From Alnus glutinosa (taxonomy: Eukaryota; Streptophyta; Magnoliopsida; Fagales; Betulaceae), in NCBI RefSeq assembly GCF_958979055.1, contig NC_084891.1:22508001-22572000 (forward strand): a stretch of DNA of 64,000 bases, in the 5' to 3' direction. The position numbers and the translations under genes were made by a program. The notes under the pieces are model-generated. The model saw only the letters and a program-made list of their open reading frames with translations. It was not told where the DNA came from and searched no databases. This document shows positions 1-9,689 of the stretch, piece after piece (the stretch's first letter is position 1; the number at the start of each line of letters is the position of its first letter).

Positions 1-713
1 GAATGGTAACATTTAACAAAATGTTGTGAAAAGTGGTGGAAGTCAAATCTTTTCGGGTACATTGACCGACAAGATGAAACGACAGCTAGTGGATCTCTAT
101 TATATCCAAGCCTTTAATCTTCAGAAGAAAAAAAATATATTTAATTAACATATAGATATCAATGACAAATAATAAAAAAAACAAGGTTATCCATACGACA
201 TTTATTAAACATGTTATTTAATTGACATTTTAATATTAGCAACCACATATATTTAATTTCACATCAATTGAGTTATTGTATTTTAAGTGATTTATTTTTT
301 TAAGTGACTTATATGAAAATTATTTAAAACATGTCACGTTAACAATGTGAAATAGAGATAATAAATGTACAAGAGTAGTATTTTAATTTATTCTCAAGTG
401 TATCAATAATATTAAATAGCATGGTATTCTCAGATCTCAATGAGTCAATCAAAAGATTTGATTCACATAACTGAACAATTAATTACTCTTTTTCTTGCTT
501 CACCTTTTTAAGCTCTTTATGATAAACTTTAAAATGTTGAGCATTCTTCAGTTTATTAAAAACCTTAAGGAGCTTAATATCAGAATCCTCATTAGATAAC
601 TGAGAAGAATTCATGATAAAAGGTGTAATAAAAAAAATAGAAGTCACAAATAGATGAGGATCACACTCAGGAAATAAATCATTTCAACGGAGTGTGCCTG
701 CTCTGATACCAAT
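1..713 (-). mobile_element. Internal fragment of a Ty1/copia element next to its 5' LTR
   Basis: This is the start of the internal region of the minus-strand copia element whose 5' LTR is at 714-2280. The minus strand reads TGGTATCAGAGC at about 701-712, the usual plant copia primer binding site matching initiator methionine tRNA. Further in, about 430-612, a short minus-strand reading frame begins M-N-S-S-Q and is rich in Lys and Glu, like copia polyprotein or spacer sequence, and ends at a stop. The rest is AT-rich and not recognisably coding. The other end of the element lies before the window. Confidence 0.6.
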
Positions 714-2280
714 TGAAAAAAATACTGGACTTCTAAATTTAACAAGTGTGTGTGAACAGTGTGTAACAAAATATTAAATGCGGAATTAAATGAGACAAAT
801 ATTTTGTTGACGAAGTGGAAACTCAAGATGAGAAAAACCACTCCGGGGCAGCCAAACCCAGGATATCCACTATTCAGAAGACAAGACTAGATACAAGATA
901 GTAACACTCACATACCCCTGATGCAGTTATTGTACCTTGCTCTCTAACGTGTAACCCAACACGAACGCCTCCCAACCAGGTCTCCTACATGAAGGGGTCT
1001 TCAATGGAATCCTTTACCTTAGGGTCAACCCCTAAGATAGACTTCACAGTTGATCAAATCACACACTTGGCAAGAGCTAGAGAGCTAGCAGATCTTTAAT
1101 ATCTCCCTAAACACCATCTCTAAGCTGTAGAGAATTCACAACCGAATTCTATGTTGAAAGCATGCCTTAAGCCTCTTATTTATAGGCTTTGGAAACCCAA
1201 AATCAAGTCAAAAACGGAGTCTGAGGCAAGCGCGTCCGGACGGGAGCCTTGGGCCTTCCGGACGGGCCAAGTTTTTCTTGTCCGAAAAGTAATTCTGAAA
1301 TTTTCTGCAGGGCCGTCCGGTCGGGCAAATGTTTCAGTCCGGGTCCCCCGTCCGAACGCTAGTAATGGCCGTCCAAATGCTCAATTTACAAAACTTTTTC
1401 TTAGCTTTCCAACGACGTCGATTTCATCCCAATCCAATATTTGAGTAAAAAGTTATAACCAAAATACCGGAGGGTGTCCAAACGGCTTGATCGAGCGTAT
1501 GGACGGTCAACTGCAATCGCCTTTCCAAAATAACACTGAAAGCTTCCATACAAGGCCGCGTCCGGACGGTTGCACTTCGGCTGCACGAAATTACCATAAT
1601 AAGGCTTGGAGCGTCCGGACCTTGAAGGCTGACGTCTGGGCGGTTGAACTGGTGCGCACAATTTCTATATATGAAGCTTGATCGTCCGAACCATGAAGTC
1701 TGACGTCCAGACGGTTGAACTTTGTATGCACGTCTTGCCTTATAGAGAACCTCTTCCGGACGAGATCACACATCGTCCGGACAGAAGCGGTCGTCTTCCC
1801 ATAACTGTGTCTTGAGGCAGAAACCCTAATACTTGTCAAACACTGAATGACGTCTGAATGGTATAACCACGTCGTCCGGACGGATGCACTGGAACACTGG
1901 GATCTTCTCGAACTTTGAAGAGCATCCGGACGATTTGCCATTACGTCCGAACGGATGCAACCTTGAACTGTACGAAGCTTCTAGACACTGATGGGCGTCC
2001 AGCCGGAAAGTTCTCGTCGTCTGGACAAATGATGCTTTGACAGAAGAGCGTCCGAACGGAATACCACGTCGTCCAGACGGATGTTGCTGACTGATGAGCG
2101 TCCGAACGGAATACCACGTCGTCCGGACGGTTGACAGGGAACTGAAATAAACTTCCTTGAAAACTTCACAGAATCTTCTTGAAGACCATAGCTGAAGAGT
2201 AGACTCTGGATAAAGCAGCATCCCTGTGAAAGCAGCAACATTACATAGAAGTGATTTTGTCCAACAGAATGCAGTCAACA
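714..2280 (-). repeat. Copia-type LTR (5' LTR of minus-strand element), GTCCGGAC-rich
   Basis: The minus strand starts TGTTGACTGC at 2280 and ends in CA at 714, then is followed two bases later by the primer binding site. The 1567-bp length fits large LTRs such as those of the SIRE/Maximus lineage, though the lineage is inferred. A TATA-like stretch (TATAAATAAG on the minus strand, near 1180) and the conserved block after it probably mark the promoter and R region. The same family is present in the opposite orientation at 2836-3956. Roughly twenty near-copies of an eight-base palindrome, GTCCGGAC, are spread over 1220-2130. The small open frames here are side effects of this repetitive, stop-poor sequence. 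Confidence 0.75.
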
Positions 2281-2652
2281 CAAGAACAAACAGTGATAAT
2301 CAATTATGCGTTACAACATTCACTAACATAAAAATATTCACGTTGCAATAATTCAGTAACTTGAAAATTAATTCTGCGTTACAACATTTCAGTAACCTGT
2401 TCTTTGCACCTTACAGAAACTCAGTAACGTGCAGTTTCACGTAACTCGATCTCAGTAACGTGAGATATTTGTCGCGTTACTGGCCATTAATGCAATGTTA
2501 GATTTCCAGGTTACAATACACATTTTAGCAACTTAAGGGATACTAACCTCAGCTTTGCGTTAGTGGGACCACGTTACTGGGTTCCAATAACCTGAAAAAC
2601 ACATTTTCACTTTACTGACCTTAGGTTAGTATTCTCATGTTTTTTTGTAGTG
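2281..2652. mobile_element. CACTA-like transposon end with subterminal GTAAC/GTTAC repeats
   Basis: The minus strand from 2652 begins CACTACAAAAAAAC, the usual terminal motif of plant CACTA (En/Spm) elements. The following 350 bases hold about a dozen short repeats with the core GTAAC or GTTAC in both orientations (for example CAGTAACCTG, CAGTAACGTG, GCGTTAC), resembling subterminal transposase binding arrays. No matching second end is visible. It was probably cut when the neighbouring copia elements inserted. No coding sequence was seen. Confidence 0.45.
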
Positions 2653-2835
2653 TTATGGCGTTTTACAGTTTCCTTTTCTTTTGTTCTTTGGAACTGTTTT
2701 TGTGATTTTTCTAAATACTATTTTTACACTTTGTCATTTTGAGACAAAAATGGAGAGTATTTTTTGTTTTGGACCGAGATTGTATTTTTAAACCAGTCAA
2801 GTGATTTTTGTCCCAGAATGGCCAAAGGGGAAGTT
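2653..2835 (+). mobile_element. Copia internal tail with polypurine tract
   Basis: This is the last internal stretch of a plus-strand copia element before its 3' LTR. It has the T-rich, TTTGTCATTTTGAGAC-type sequence common just before plant copia 3' LTRs, and a purine tract CCAAAGGGGAAG at about 2822-2833 that abuts the LTR start. The rest of the element is missing, replaced upstream by the CACTA-like sequence. Confidence 0.5.
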
Positions 2836-3956
2836 TGTTAGTTTATGATTGGTTGCATTCTCTTGGACAAAATCACTTCTATGTAATGTTGCTTTTTAAT
2901 CAGGGATGTTGTTTATATTCAGAGTCTATACTTCAGTTATGTGCTTTAAGAAGTTTCTATGCGGAATTCAAGACAATGAAATCGGATCCCTTGCATCCGT
3001 CCAGACGACGTGGTTTTCCGTCCGGACGCTCATTAGTCAAGCAACATCCGTCTGAATGATGTGGTTTTTCTATCCGGACTCCCATCAGTGTCCAGAAGCT
3101 TCGAATTGTTCAAGGTTGCATCCGTTCAAAAGTCTCACCAACACGTCCGAATGCGATTCAGTGTTCGACAAGTAAAAGGATTTCTTTCTTAGACACAGAT
3201 ATTGGAAGATAGCTCAAACCGTCCTGACGACAGGTCTACATCGTCCGGACGCTATCATTGATAAGGTAAGACGTGGAGAAGATTTGCAACTATCCGGATG
3301 TCAGGGCAACACCGTCCAGACGTTAAGGCAACACTTTCCAGACGCAGCCATATTCAGGAAAGAATTTCAGCGTATATTGGAAAGTCGGTTGCGCAGTTGG
3401 CCGTCCGGACACTCTTAGCTACCGTCTGGACGCTGTCTAGAGAAATACGATTCAGAGTCAATTTTGGACTTCTGTAGCTTATAAATAGAGGACTCTAGGC
3501 ATGTATTATTTACAGAATTCGGTATTGAATTTTTTAGAGCTTAGAGAGTATATTTTAGGAGTTGTTGTGTTGATCCGCTCGCTCTCAAGTCGTTGCTGTT
3601 GTGTGTTGTTGATGTGCTACAATTGAAGTCTATCTTAGGGAGGAGCCCTAAGGTAAAGGGATCTATAGAAGACCCATTCAAGTAGGAGACTTGGTTGAGA
3701 GGTGTTCACGTTGGGTTACGTGTCAGAGTGCTGGATACATAGCTGCATCAGGGGTATGTAAGTGTTACTGTCTATGTACTAACTTTGTTTTTTGATAGTG
3801 GATTTCCTAGGTTTGACTACCCCGAAGTGGTTTTTCTCTTCATTGAGTTTCCACTTCGTTAGCAAAATATTTGTGTCATTTAAATTCCACTTTTACATTA
3901 TTTTGTTACACATTGTGAACACACACACGGTAAATTAGAAGTCACTTTATTTTACA
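2836..3956 (+). repeat. Copia-type LTR (3' LTR, plus strand), same family as 714-2280
   Basis: It starts TGTTAG after a polypurine tract and ends ATTTTACA. It aligns by eye with the reverse complement of 714-2280: the block with TTGGACAAAATCACTTC, the GTCCGGACG repeats, a TATAAATAGAGG box near 3480, the block around GAAGTCTATCTTAGG and the end TTAGAAGTC. At 1121 bp it is shorter than its partner, mainly through loss of part of the motif-rich U3. The gypsy element at 3957 begins exactly where this LTR ends. Confidence 0.7.
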
Positions 3957-5425
3957 TGTTGTGCAAATATCTACCTAAATAAATAGGCAAATACTTGTAC
4001 GTTTTACTCGCAAGTGCACAATATCAAAATAATAGTATAGCAGGCAAATACGAGATCATTTCCACGAGGATTGGTATAAATTGTATTTAAAGAGAAATTC
4101 CTAAAAAAAAAAAAAAGATACGTTGAATATGACGAGATAAATTATTAAATTAAAAATAATAAGAAGAAAAGGTAGGGCTTCAATATCCACCGCTAATCAT
4201 ACTCAAATAAGATTCGCAATATGCACAATACTACAATCATAACATGATGCTTAATGTTTACCAGCCACAAAGGAATGATATCTTCTCCTAAAGCTATTGA
4301 TTTCCCTAAGCAACGAGTTAGGCATGGTATCTACTCTAACTACTTTCTTTCTTAAATGATTTAGCATGGTATCTACTAAGTTGTTCTTCAAGGAAACATA
4401 AATCTATGAAAATCGGTAAACACACTCAAATTGGAATATGGTATCTATTCCAGTTGTCTATATGTTGATTAAAGAACTTGTGTCAGGGTTCTTTCGTTAC
4501 TCTATTATGCCCAGGACTCGGTCATCCAAATTGACATATAACAAATTCATACCACATGCATATGATGGCCAAACATAAACATGTGAGGAATTCAAGAACC
4601 TAGAATTAATCAAGTTAAGCATCAACATATAAATTGTAGCAAAGCAAATTGAAAAACTTAAAGAGACATGATTAGGGCTTCAATCGAGCCCTAACTAGAG
4701 TATTAGTTACAACATATATAAACTAATATTATATACAAAAAGAAAATAAATAAAGGAATAAAGAAAATAAAAACTAGAAAGAACCTCATTCTTGATGTAG
4801 CATTTGATTCTTCCTCAAAGCTTGTGTGTATTTTTCTTCAAAGGTTAGAGGCATATTTATAGGGATTAGAGAAGCTCTAGAAGCTCTAGAAATCCTAGAA
4901 CAATTATAAATAGGTCTTCTAGTCCAAATAGAATAATTACAAGTCTTTTCCTTTTCTGAAATTTCCATCCAAATAGGAAAATGATTCCAAAGTTCGTACA
5001 GATTTGCGGTTCTTTATTGCGGAGCGATTTTGGCATGGTAAACATCCGAATTAGGAAAAATCTATTTTTGACATATTTTTGAATTTTTTATTAGCTTTCC
5101 AACGCTACTAATTTTTGTTGCAATTCGATACTTGAGCTGAAAGTTATGATTAAATTAATGAGACGTGCTCATTCTAGATTCCTTCCAAAAATGACGAATT
5201 TTTGCCGACTTCTCTTTCCTTAAATTCAAAATTGATTGGAATTGAATCTATCCAAAAGTGAGTTTGCCGACTTCATTATAATCTTCGAATTTTATGGATT
5301 TGCTTCCAAAACCTATAAAATACAAGAAAACACAAAAACAACACAAAACATCAAACTTTTACAAAACTAAGAGCTTAACATATGTAAATTAAGGGGCTTG
5401 AATGTGTAACATTCAGCACTTATCA
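3957..5425 (-). repeat. 3' LTR of the Athila/Tat-type element
   Basis: This 1469-bp LTR begins TGTTGTGCAAATATC and ends CACTTATCA. It is clearly similar over its length to 11642-13118. It holds the block with AAGCTATTGATTTCCCTAAG and the region around 4786-4968 that also appears at 12473-12658. The open frames in these places are non-coding LTR sequence, as shown by their presence in both LTRs. Confidence 0.85.
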
Positions 5426-5438
5426 CACACCCCCAAGC
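5426..5438 (-). other. Polypurine tract of the gypsy element
   Basis: On the minus strand the sequence directly before the 3' LTR is AGCTTGGGGGTGTG, the characteristic plus-strand priming site of this retrotransposon group. Confidence 0.65.
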
Positions 5439-5484
5439 TTACATATTGCTAGTCCTTTAGCAATGCAAAACTGAAAATAAAAGG

Positions 5485-5493
5485 AAAACTAAA
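5485..5493. repeat. Left target site duplication of the Pack-MULE
   Basis: AAAACTAAA is found here and again at 8096-8104, directly outside the two inverted repeat ends. Confidence 0.85.
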
Positions 5494-5734
5494 GGGTTAA
5501 ATACAAAAAAGCCCCCCAAACTATCACCCGTTCTTCGGATGGCCCCCCCGAACTACTAGTGCTTGCAGTCAGACCCCCCAAACTACCAATTGCTTATTTT
5601 TTGACCCCATCCGTTACTTTGTATCGTCTAATTGGACAGAAACCGAGTCACATGCACGACATGCGACTCTTTTAACCCAAAAACCCAAAAATACCCCTTG
5701 CACAGAGGACGCGTTTTCTAACATCAATCTCAAA

Positions 5735-5935
5735 TCCTTGACCTCTGCAGCCTCCTCAATCTCAAATCTCGGCCTCTTCCTCAATGACAACAACTTCTCC
5801 GGCAACTTTCCAGCATCCATCTCCTACCTCCACCGTCTGAAAGTTGTCGACCTCTTCAAGAATGAGATCTCCGGCCAGATTCCGGACTCTCTTCTTAGGC
5901 AACTGTCCGGCGAGATCCCGCTGACCCCGAGGAGG
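5735..5935 (+). pseudogene. Captured LRR receptor-like kinase fragment
   Basis: The plus strand reads [15 protein letters not shown], then [19 protein letters not shown] and L-S-G-E-I-P-L-T-P. These are consecutive leucine-rich repeats with the plant LxxNxxSGxIP consensus. They resemble the extracellular repeats of atypical receptor kinases such as Arabidopsis At1g60630, as I remember that family. There is no start, transmembrane segment or kinase domain. After about 5940 the frame runs into unrelated sequence, so it cannot give a working receptor. It lies just inside the left inverted repeat. Confidence 0.7.
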
Positions 5936-6489
5936 GGTTTGGGTTTCAACCCTCTCTCCCTCTCATCATATTCATCATCTGGGTGCCAAAGAGACCGAAA
6001 TATCGGTTGGCATTTTCACACTATCCGATCAAATCTCATACTCCAAATACAGCTTGGAAATCTTCCCTACCACGCGTCCCATGTTGGGCCGCATATCAGC
6101 CTCATAAGTACGCAATCCAACGCTAGGCGTGTCATGAGTCTGCATGAGTTTGAATAGAGGTGTCATGAGTAGGCATGAGTTTTTTCCTGCATTTCACTCT
6201 CAACTAGGGAATGAAGCTTCATGGATACACGCATTTCATTCCACTGGACTGCATGCAACTCCAGAGAAACAGAAAAGGACATGGGGATCATAGGGAATGA
6301 AGCTCTGTTTTTAAACATAAAAACAGAGGTAAACAGAGTAGTAGGGCACTTCATAGTATGAGCAAAAGTATTGTGATTCAGCACAGCAACATAAACTAAG
6401 AATGAAGTAGAAGGGAGAATCTTTTTTAGAAAAAAAATGCCCTGCTGCATCAAATTGTTTACCATATTCTGGTGCTGGAGAAATCACTA

Positions 6490-6990
6490 GATCCTATGCT
6501 AATGAACTCTCTGTTGTTTCATGTAGAAGTGAAATGCCATCCTTTGATGAAGATGGCATTTATGTGTTGGCATCATATCTGGATTCTGATATTACTGGAG
6601 AAGCCCTTGCTATCATGGAAGTTTTGTCTTACCAACCCAATTACAAGTCTATGATGGTGTCATCTGGTGTTCTTCTCGCCATTCTAAAAGCCCTTGATAC
6701 CCAGAACATGGCACTTCATAGAATTGCCTTGAAGATACTTTATAATTTGTCTTGCAATGGTGATATTGGATACCATTTTATATATTGAACTGCATTACAA
6801 AGCTGCTTCCATTTTTGGGTGATCACAAACTCGCACGATTTTGTATTAAGATTATGAAAAACTTATGCGCTATTGAGGAGGTTAGGATTGCAATTGCTGA
6901 AACTAGTTCATGTATTAATGCCATTGCCAAACTACTCGAAACTGGAAGAGAGGAGGAACAATGACATGTATCAGAGACCCTCCAATCCTT
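6490..6990 (+). pseudogene. Captured U-box/ARM-repeat E3 ligase fragment
   Basis: The plus strand codes an ARM-repeat-like segment: S-F-D-E-D-G-I-Y-V-L-A-S-Y-L-D-S, then a helix pair with A-L-H-R-I-A-L-K-I-L-Y-N-L-S-C-N-G-D-I-G, and after about 6785 in another frame C-I-T-K-L-L-P-F-L-G-D-H and K-I-M-K-N-L-C-A-I-E-E. This matches the C-terminal ARM region of plant U-box proteins of the PUB5/PUB45 kind by recollection. A one-base indel near 6785 and a TGA near 6961 break it, and the U-box is absent. A spliced donor is suggested by GGTATGTT at about 6990. Confidence 0.65.
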
Positions 6991-7423
6991 GGTATGTTAT
7001 TTTCTTTGTCTCCAATGGCTACTGGCTATGTTGTCTCTAACATTGTCTCCAACGGCTAGTAGCCGCTGGGCAACTTAAGCAACCAAAGATGCAACGGTGA
7101 GTTTTAATCAAGACCTGATCTTCAACCACCATATGTATGATGTAATGTGGGTGGCATGCATCTGATCCAAAGATCATGAAGAACTGGCACTAGAAGCCCT
7201 TCAGGGCACTTTGGTAACAAACACTTAAGAAACTCATATGCCAACATGGAAAAATTAAAAATGCCAAAACTCAAGAACAAAACAAGATGTCGAGAGAAAC
7301 CAGGTCAAGAACTGTGTTATTATATCAAATTATCGACATGTGAGTTGGGTTCAGTTCCTTTATTCACTTTATGTGCCTATGTTTGTCTGATAGATAGAGA
7401 TCAAAGAGAGTACATGCGATAGA

Positions 7424-7472
7424 AAATGATGTGTGCTGTATCTGTTTCACGCCAATCCACGTGACCACTAGC
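7424..7472 (-). pseudogene. Possible captured small heat shock protein fragment
   Basis: The minus strand reads G-H-V-D-W-R-E-T-D-T-A-H-I-I-F. This resembles the opening of the alpha-crystallin domain of plant small heat shock proteins (xxVDWKETPxAHxFxxDLPG). Only about 15 residues match before the reading breaks off. The match is distinctive but short, so the call is tentative. Confidence 0.4.
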
Positions 7473-7611
7473 GGATTGCAATTCCTCTGTTTTAGCTTCA
7501 TAAAACAGTGTGTAACAAAGTGGGTTATAACCTGGTGCCTTTCCCATCTGAAACCGAGCCCAAGCTTGATGTTCAACTGCCCTCCATGCCTCTATAATTA
7601 CATCATGCACA

Positions 7612-7785
7612 GTCGCGGAGTAGAGAGGAACGCATACGGAGACGGACCAGGTGCCTCCAGAGTCGGTGAGTATGGAGGCGTTCACGGGTGAGGATGTAGG
7701 CCATGTTGAGGAACGTGGCGGTGCTGGCTAAGAGCTCGGCAGTGAAGCCGTGAAGGTGGTGTTGCGCTCACCACCTTTGAAGTCC
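7612..7785 (-). pseudogene. Captured AZG-type adenine/guanine permease fragment
   Basis: On the minus strand, allowing frame changes, the sequence reads E-R-N-T-T-F-T-A-E-L, then A-S-T-A-T-F-L-N-M-A-Y-I-L and V-N-A-S-I-L-T-D-S-G-G-T. These are the start and first membrane helix of plant AZG purine transporters (consensus [22 protein letters not shown]). At least two frame disruptions separate the pieces. The transporter's remaining helices are missing. It lies just inside the right inverted repeat, opposite in direction to the LRR and ARM pieces. Confidence 0.65.
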
Positions 7786-8095
7786 CTCTTTACGAATGGC
7801 AGATTTGTAAATAAGGATTCATTTGGTCCCACCTTTTACACAATGCGTGTATATTTTTAACCAAGGCATTGTCGAAATTTCAAACACAATGAGAGGAGTA
7901 TTTTTGGGCTTTTGGGTTAAAAGAGTCACATGCCGTGCATGTGACTCGATTTCCATCCAATTAGACGACAAAGTGACGGATGAAGCCAAAAAATAAGCAA
8001 TTGGTAGTTTAGGGGGTCAGATTACAAGCACTGGTAGTTCGGGGGGCCATCCGGAGAACGTGTGGTAGTTTGGAGGGCTTTTTTGTATTTAACCC

Positions 8096-8104
8096 AAAAC
8101 TAAA
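8096..8104. repeat. Right target site duplication of the Pack-MULE
   Basis: AAAACTAAA is identical to 5485-5493. The 9-bp length is diagnostic of Mutator-like transposition. Confidence 0.85.
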
Positions 8105-9689
8105 ACAATAACTACTCTACCTTCTCTGTTGCGGGAAACACAATTGCATTTAACGACGAGTGAAGTCTCGTGAGTGTTTGCCATGAATGATACCCACAAA
8201 CATTATGCAAAAATTCATGTTTATTCCAAAGAGTTAAGTGTCACCACAATTATGATTCTCATTTATTAGCAAGCTTAGAAAGATAAACTCCATCTTCAAT
8301 ATAAAATAGAATTTTAAAGTCTAACCACTTACAAATGACAAGCTGAGGCATCACAAGCTCAATTCAGTGTAAGGTGAACTAACACATAATCATGAGGCTT
8401 CAAATTAATTCCAATGTGCAATGACTCAATATCTCAAAATTCACTAGGATTCCCATCAAATTGAATGACCAAGGCATAATAGCAAGAGATTTATTCTCTT
8501 TTTTTTTTTTTGGTCAGACTATGCAATGCTTAATTCTCTTAAGCTTTCTAATTAACCCATGTAACGAGTGTTAGGTTAATGCTCCCAAACCAGATGGCTT
8601 TAAGGCACTAGGTGTGGAAACACCCCAAGAACTTACTAACTCGAGTCAAAAAAGTTACAGAACTAAACTAGTCATGACTTTAACCAATCAGAACTTCTCA
8701 CTTTTTGACGTGAACATTCAATGCTTAATGAGGCAAGAAGTCCAGTTACTCTGTGAAAGCTTCAAAAATGGTTTTTTTTTTCTTTTTATTATTATTATTA
8801 TTAATATTATTATTATTATTATTATTATAAATATGCCAAGGTATCCATTCAACAAGTCACCCAACTTCACTCAAGACATTGAAAAATACACAATCTGGTT
8901 CATATATCATACCTCACAAATTATATGCTAATGTGCTAGTGATAGTTTAGATTGAAACAAATAAATTCTTAAATACCAAAAGTAAGTAGTAGGACTTTAG
9001 AATTAATTTCAAATGATCATCTGTTCAACATTCTAAGCTCACCAATGAATTCAACTCACAATTTTTAGATCAACCAAAGTCTTAAAAATAACATGAACAT
9101 GCAATTCAATTATCACTTCTTCTTTTTTAAAACAAAAAGTGTGTGTGTGTCCCATACCCCCAAACTTAAATTACAGATTGTCCTCAATGTGTAGATAGAA
9201 TGGAAAGATCATACCTGGGAGATGAGAAAATTGGTTGGACTAGGTATGGCTGCCCCAAACTTGAATGCAAAAACACTTGTCCCTGAAAAACGAAACTAGA
9301 AAAACAAAACCAAGGAAAGGAAAACTAAAAAGTAAAAAAGAATAGAAACTAAAATCAACCAAAATAAAATGAACTATAATTAAAAACAAAACCAGAATTC
9401 TTTAAAGGATATAGATTTTTCGTGCATGCAGTGGCCTCAAAACCACTAATCTGGGCATATGTGCTTGAGCTTCTGGACTGCTCGAGCGCTGTTGGTAGTA
9501 GCTTTTGAGTTTAAACTTGAAGCACCAAGCTTTTCTTCTCTTGGACCACAGAGAATGAATTCTACCTACAGAAAGGTAGTTCCTAATGTTCACAGATTGG
9601 GGTAAATTACTCTGAGAATTCTCAAATAACTTCTCATCCGAAAGGGAATCATGAACTAGAATACTATGAGGAGAATACTTAGAGAGTTT
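8105..9689 (-). other. Non-coding internal region of the gypsy element
   Basis: This lies between the Pack-MULE and the gag remains. It is AT-rich with an ATT microsatellite at about 8787-8829 and no long reading frame. It would hold pol in an autonomous element, but nothing like reverse transcriptase or integrase was seen. Confidence 0.5.

Larger units (their letters stand above)
5494..8095. mobile_element. Pack-MULE (Mutator-like element with captured gene fragments)
   Basis: This is a 2602-bp non-autonomous element with long terminal inverted repeats of about 205 bp. The left arm (5494-5700) starts GGGTTAAATACAAAAAAGCC and the right arm (about 7893-8095) ends in its reverse complement. 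A perfect 9-bp target duplication AAAACTAAA flanks it (5485-5493 and 8096-8104), as expected for Mutator-like elements. No transposase is present. Between the arms are pieces of at least three and probably four unrelated plant genes in both orientations: an LRR receptor kinase, a U-box/ARM protein, probably a small heat shock protein, and an AZG purine transporter. A minus-strand stretch near 6000-6110 ([12 protein letters not shown]) may be a kinase-end fragment. It is nested in the gypsy element close to the polypurine tract. Confidence 0.9.

Noticed and set aside
1151..2281. Overlapping open frames of 86-151 codons on both strands
   Set aside because: They lie in a copia LTR and owe their length to the repeated GTCCGGAC motif. 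They have no domain and are not kept in the second LTR.
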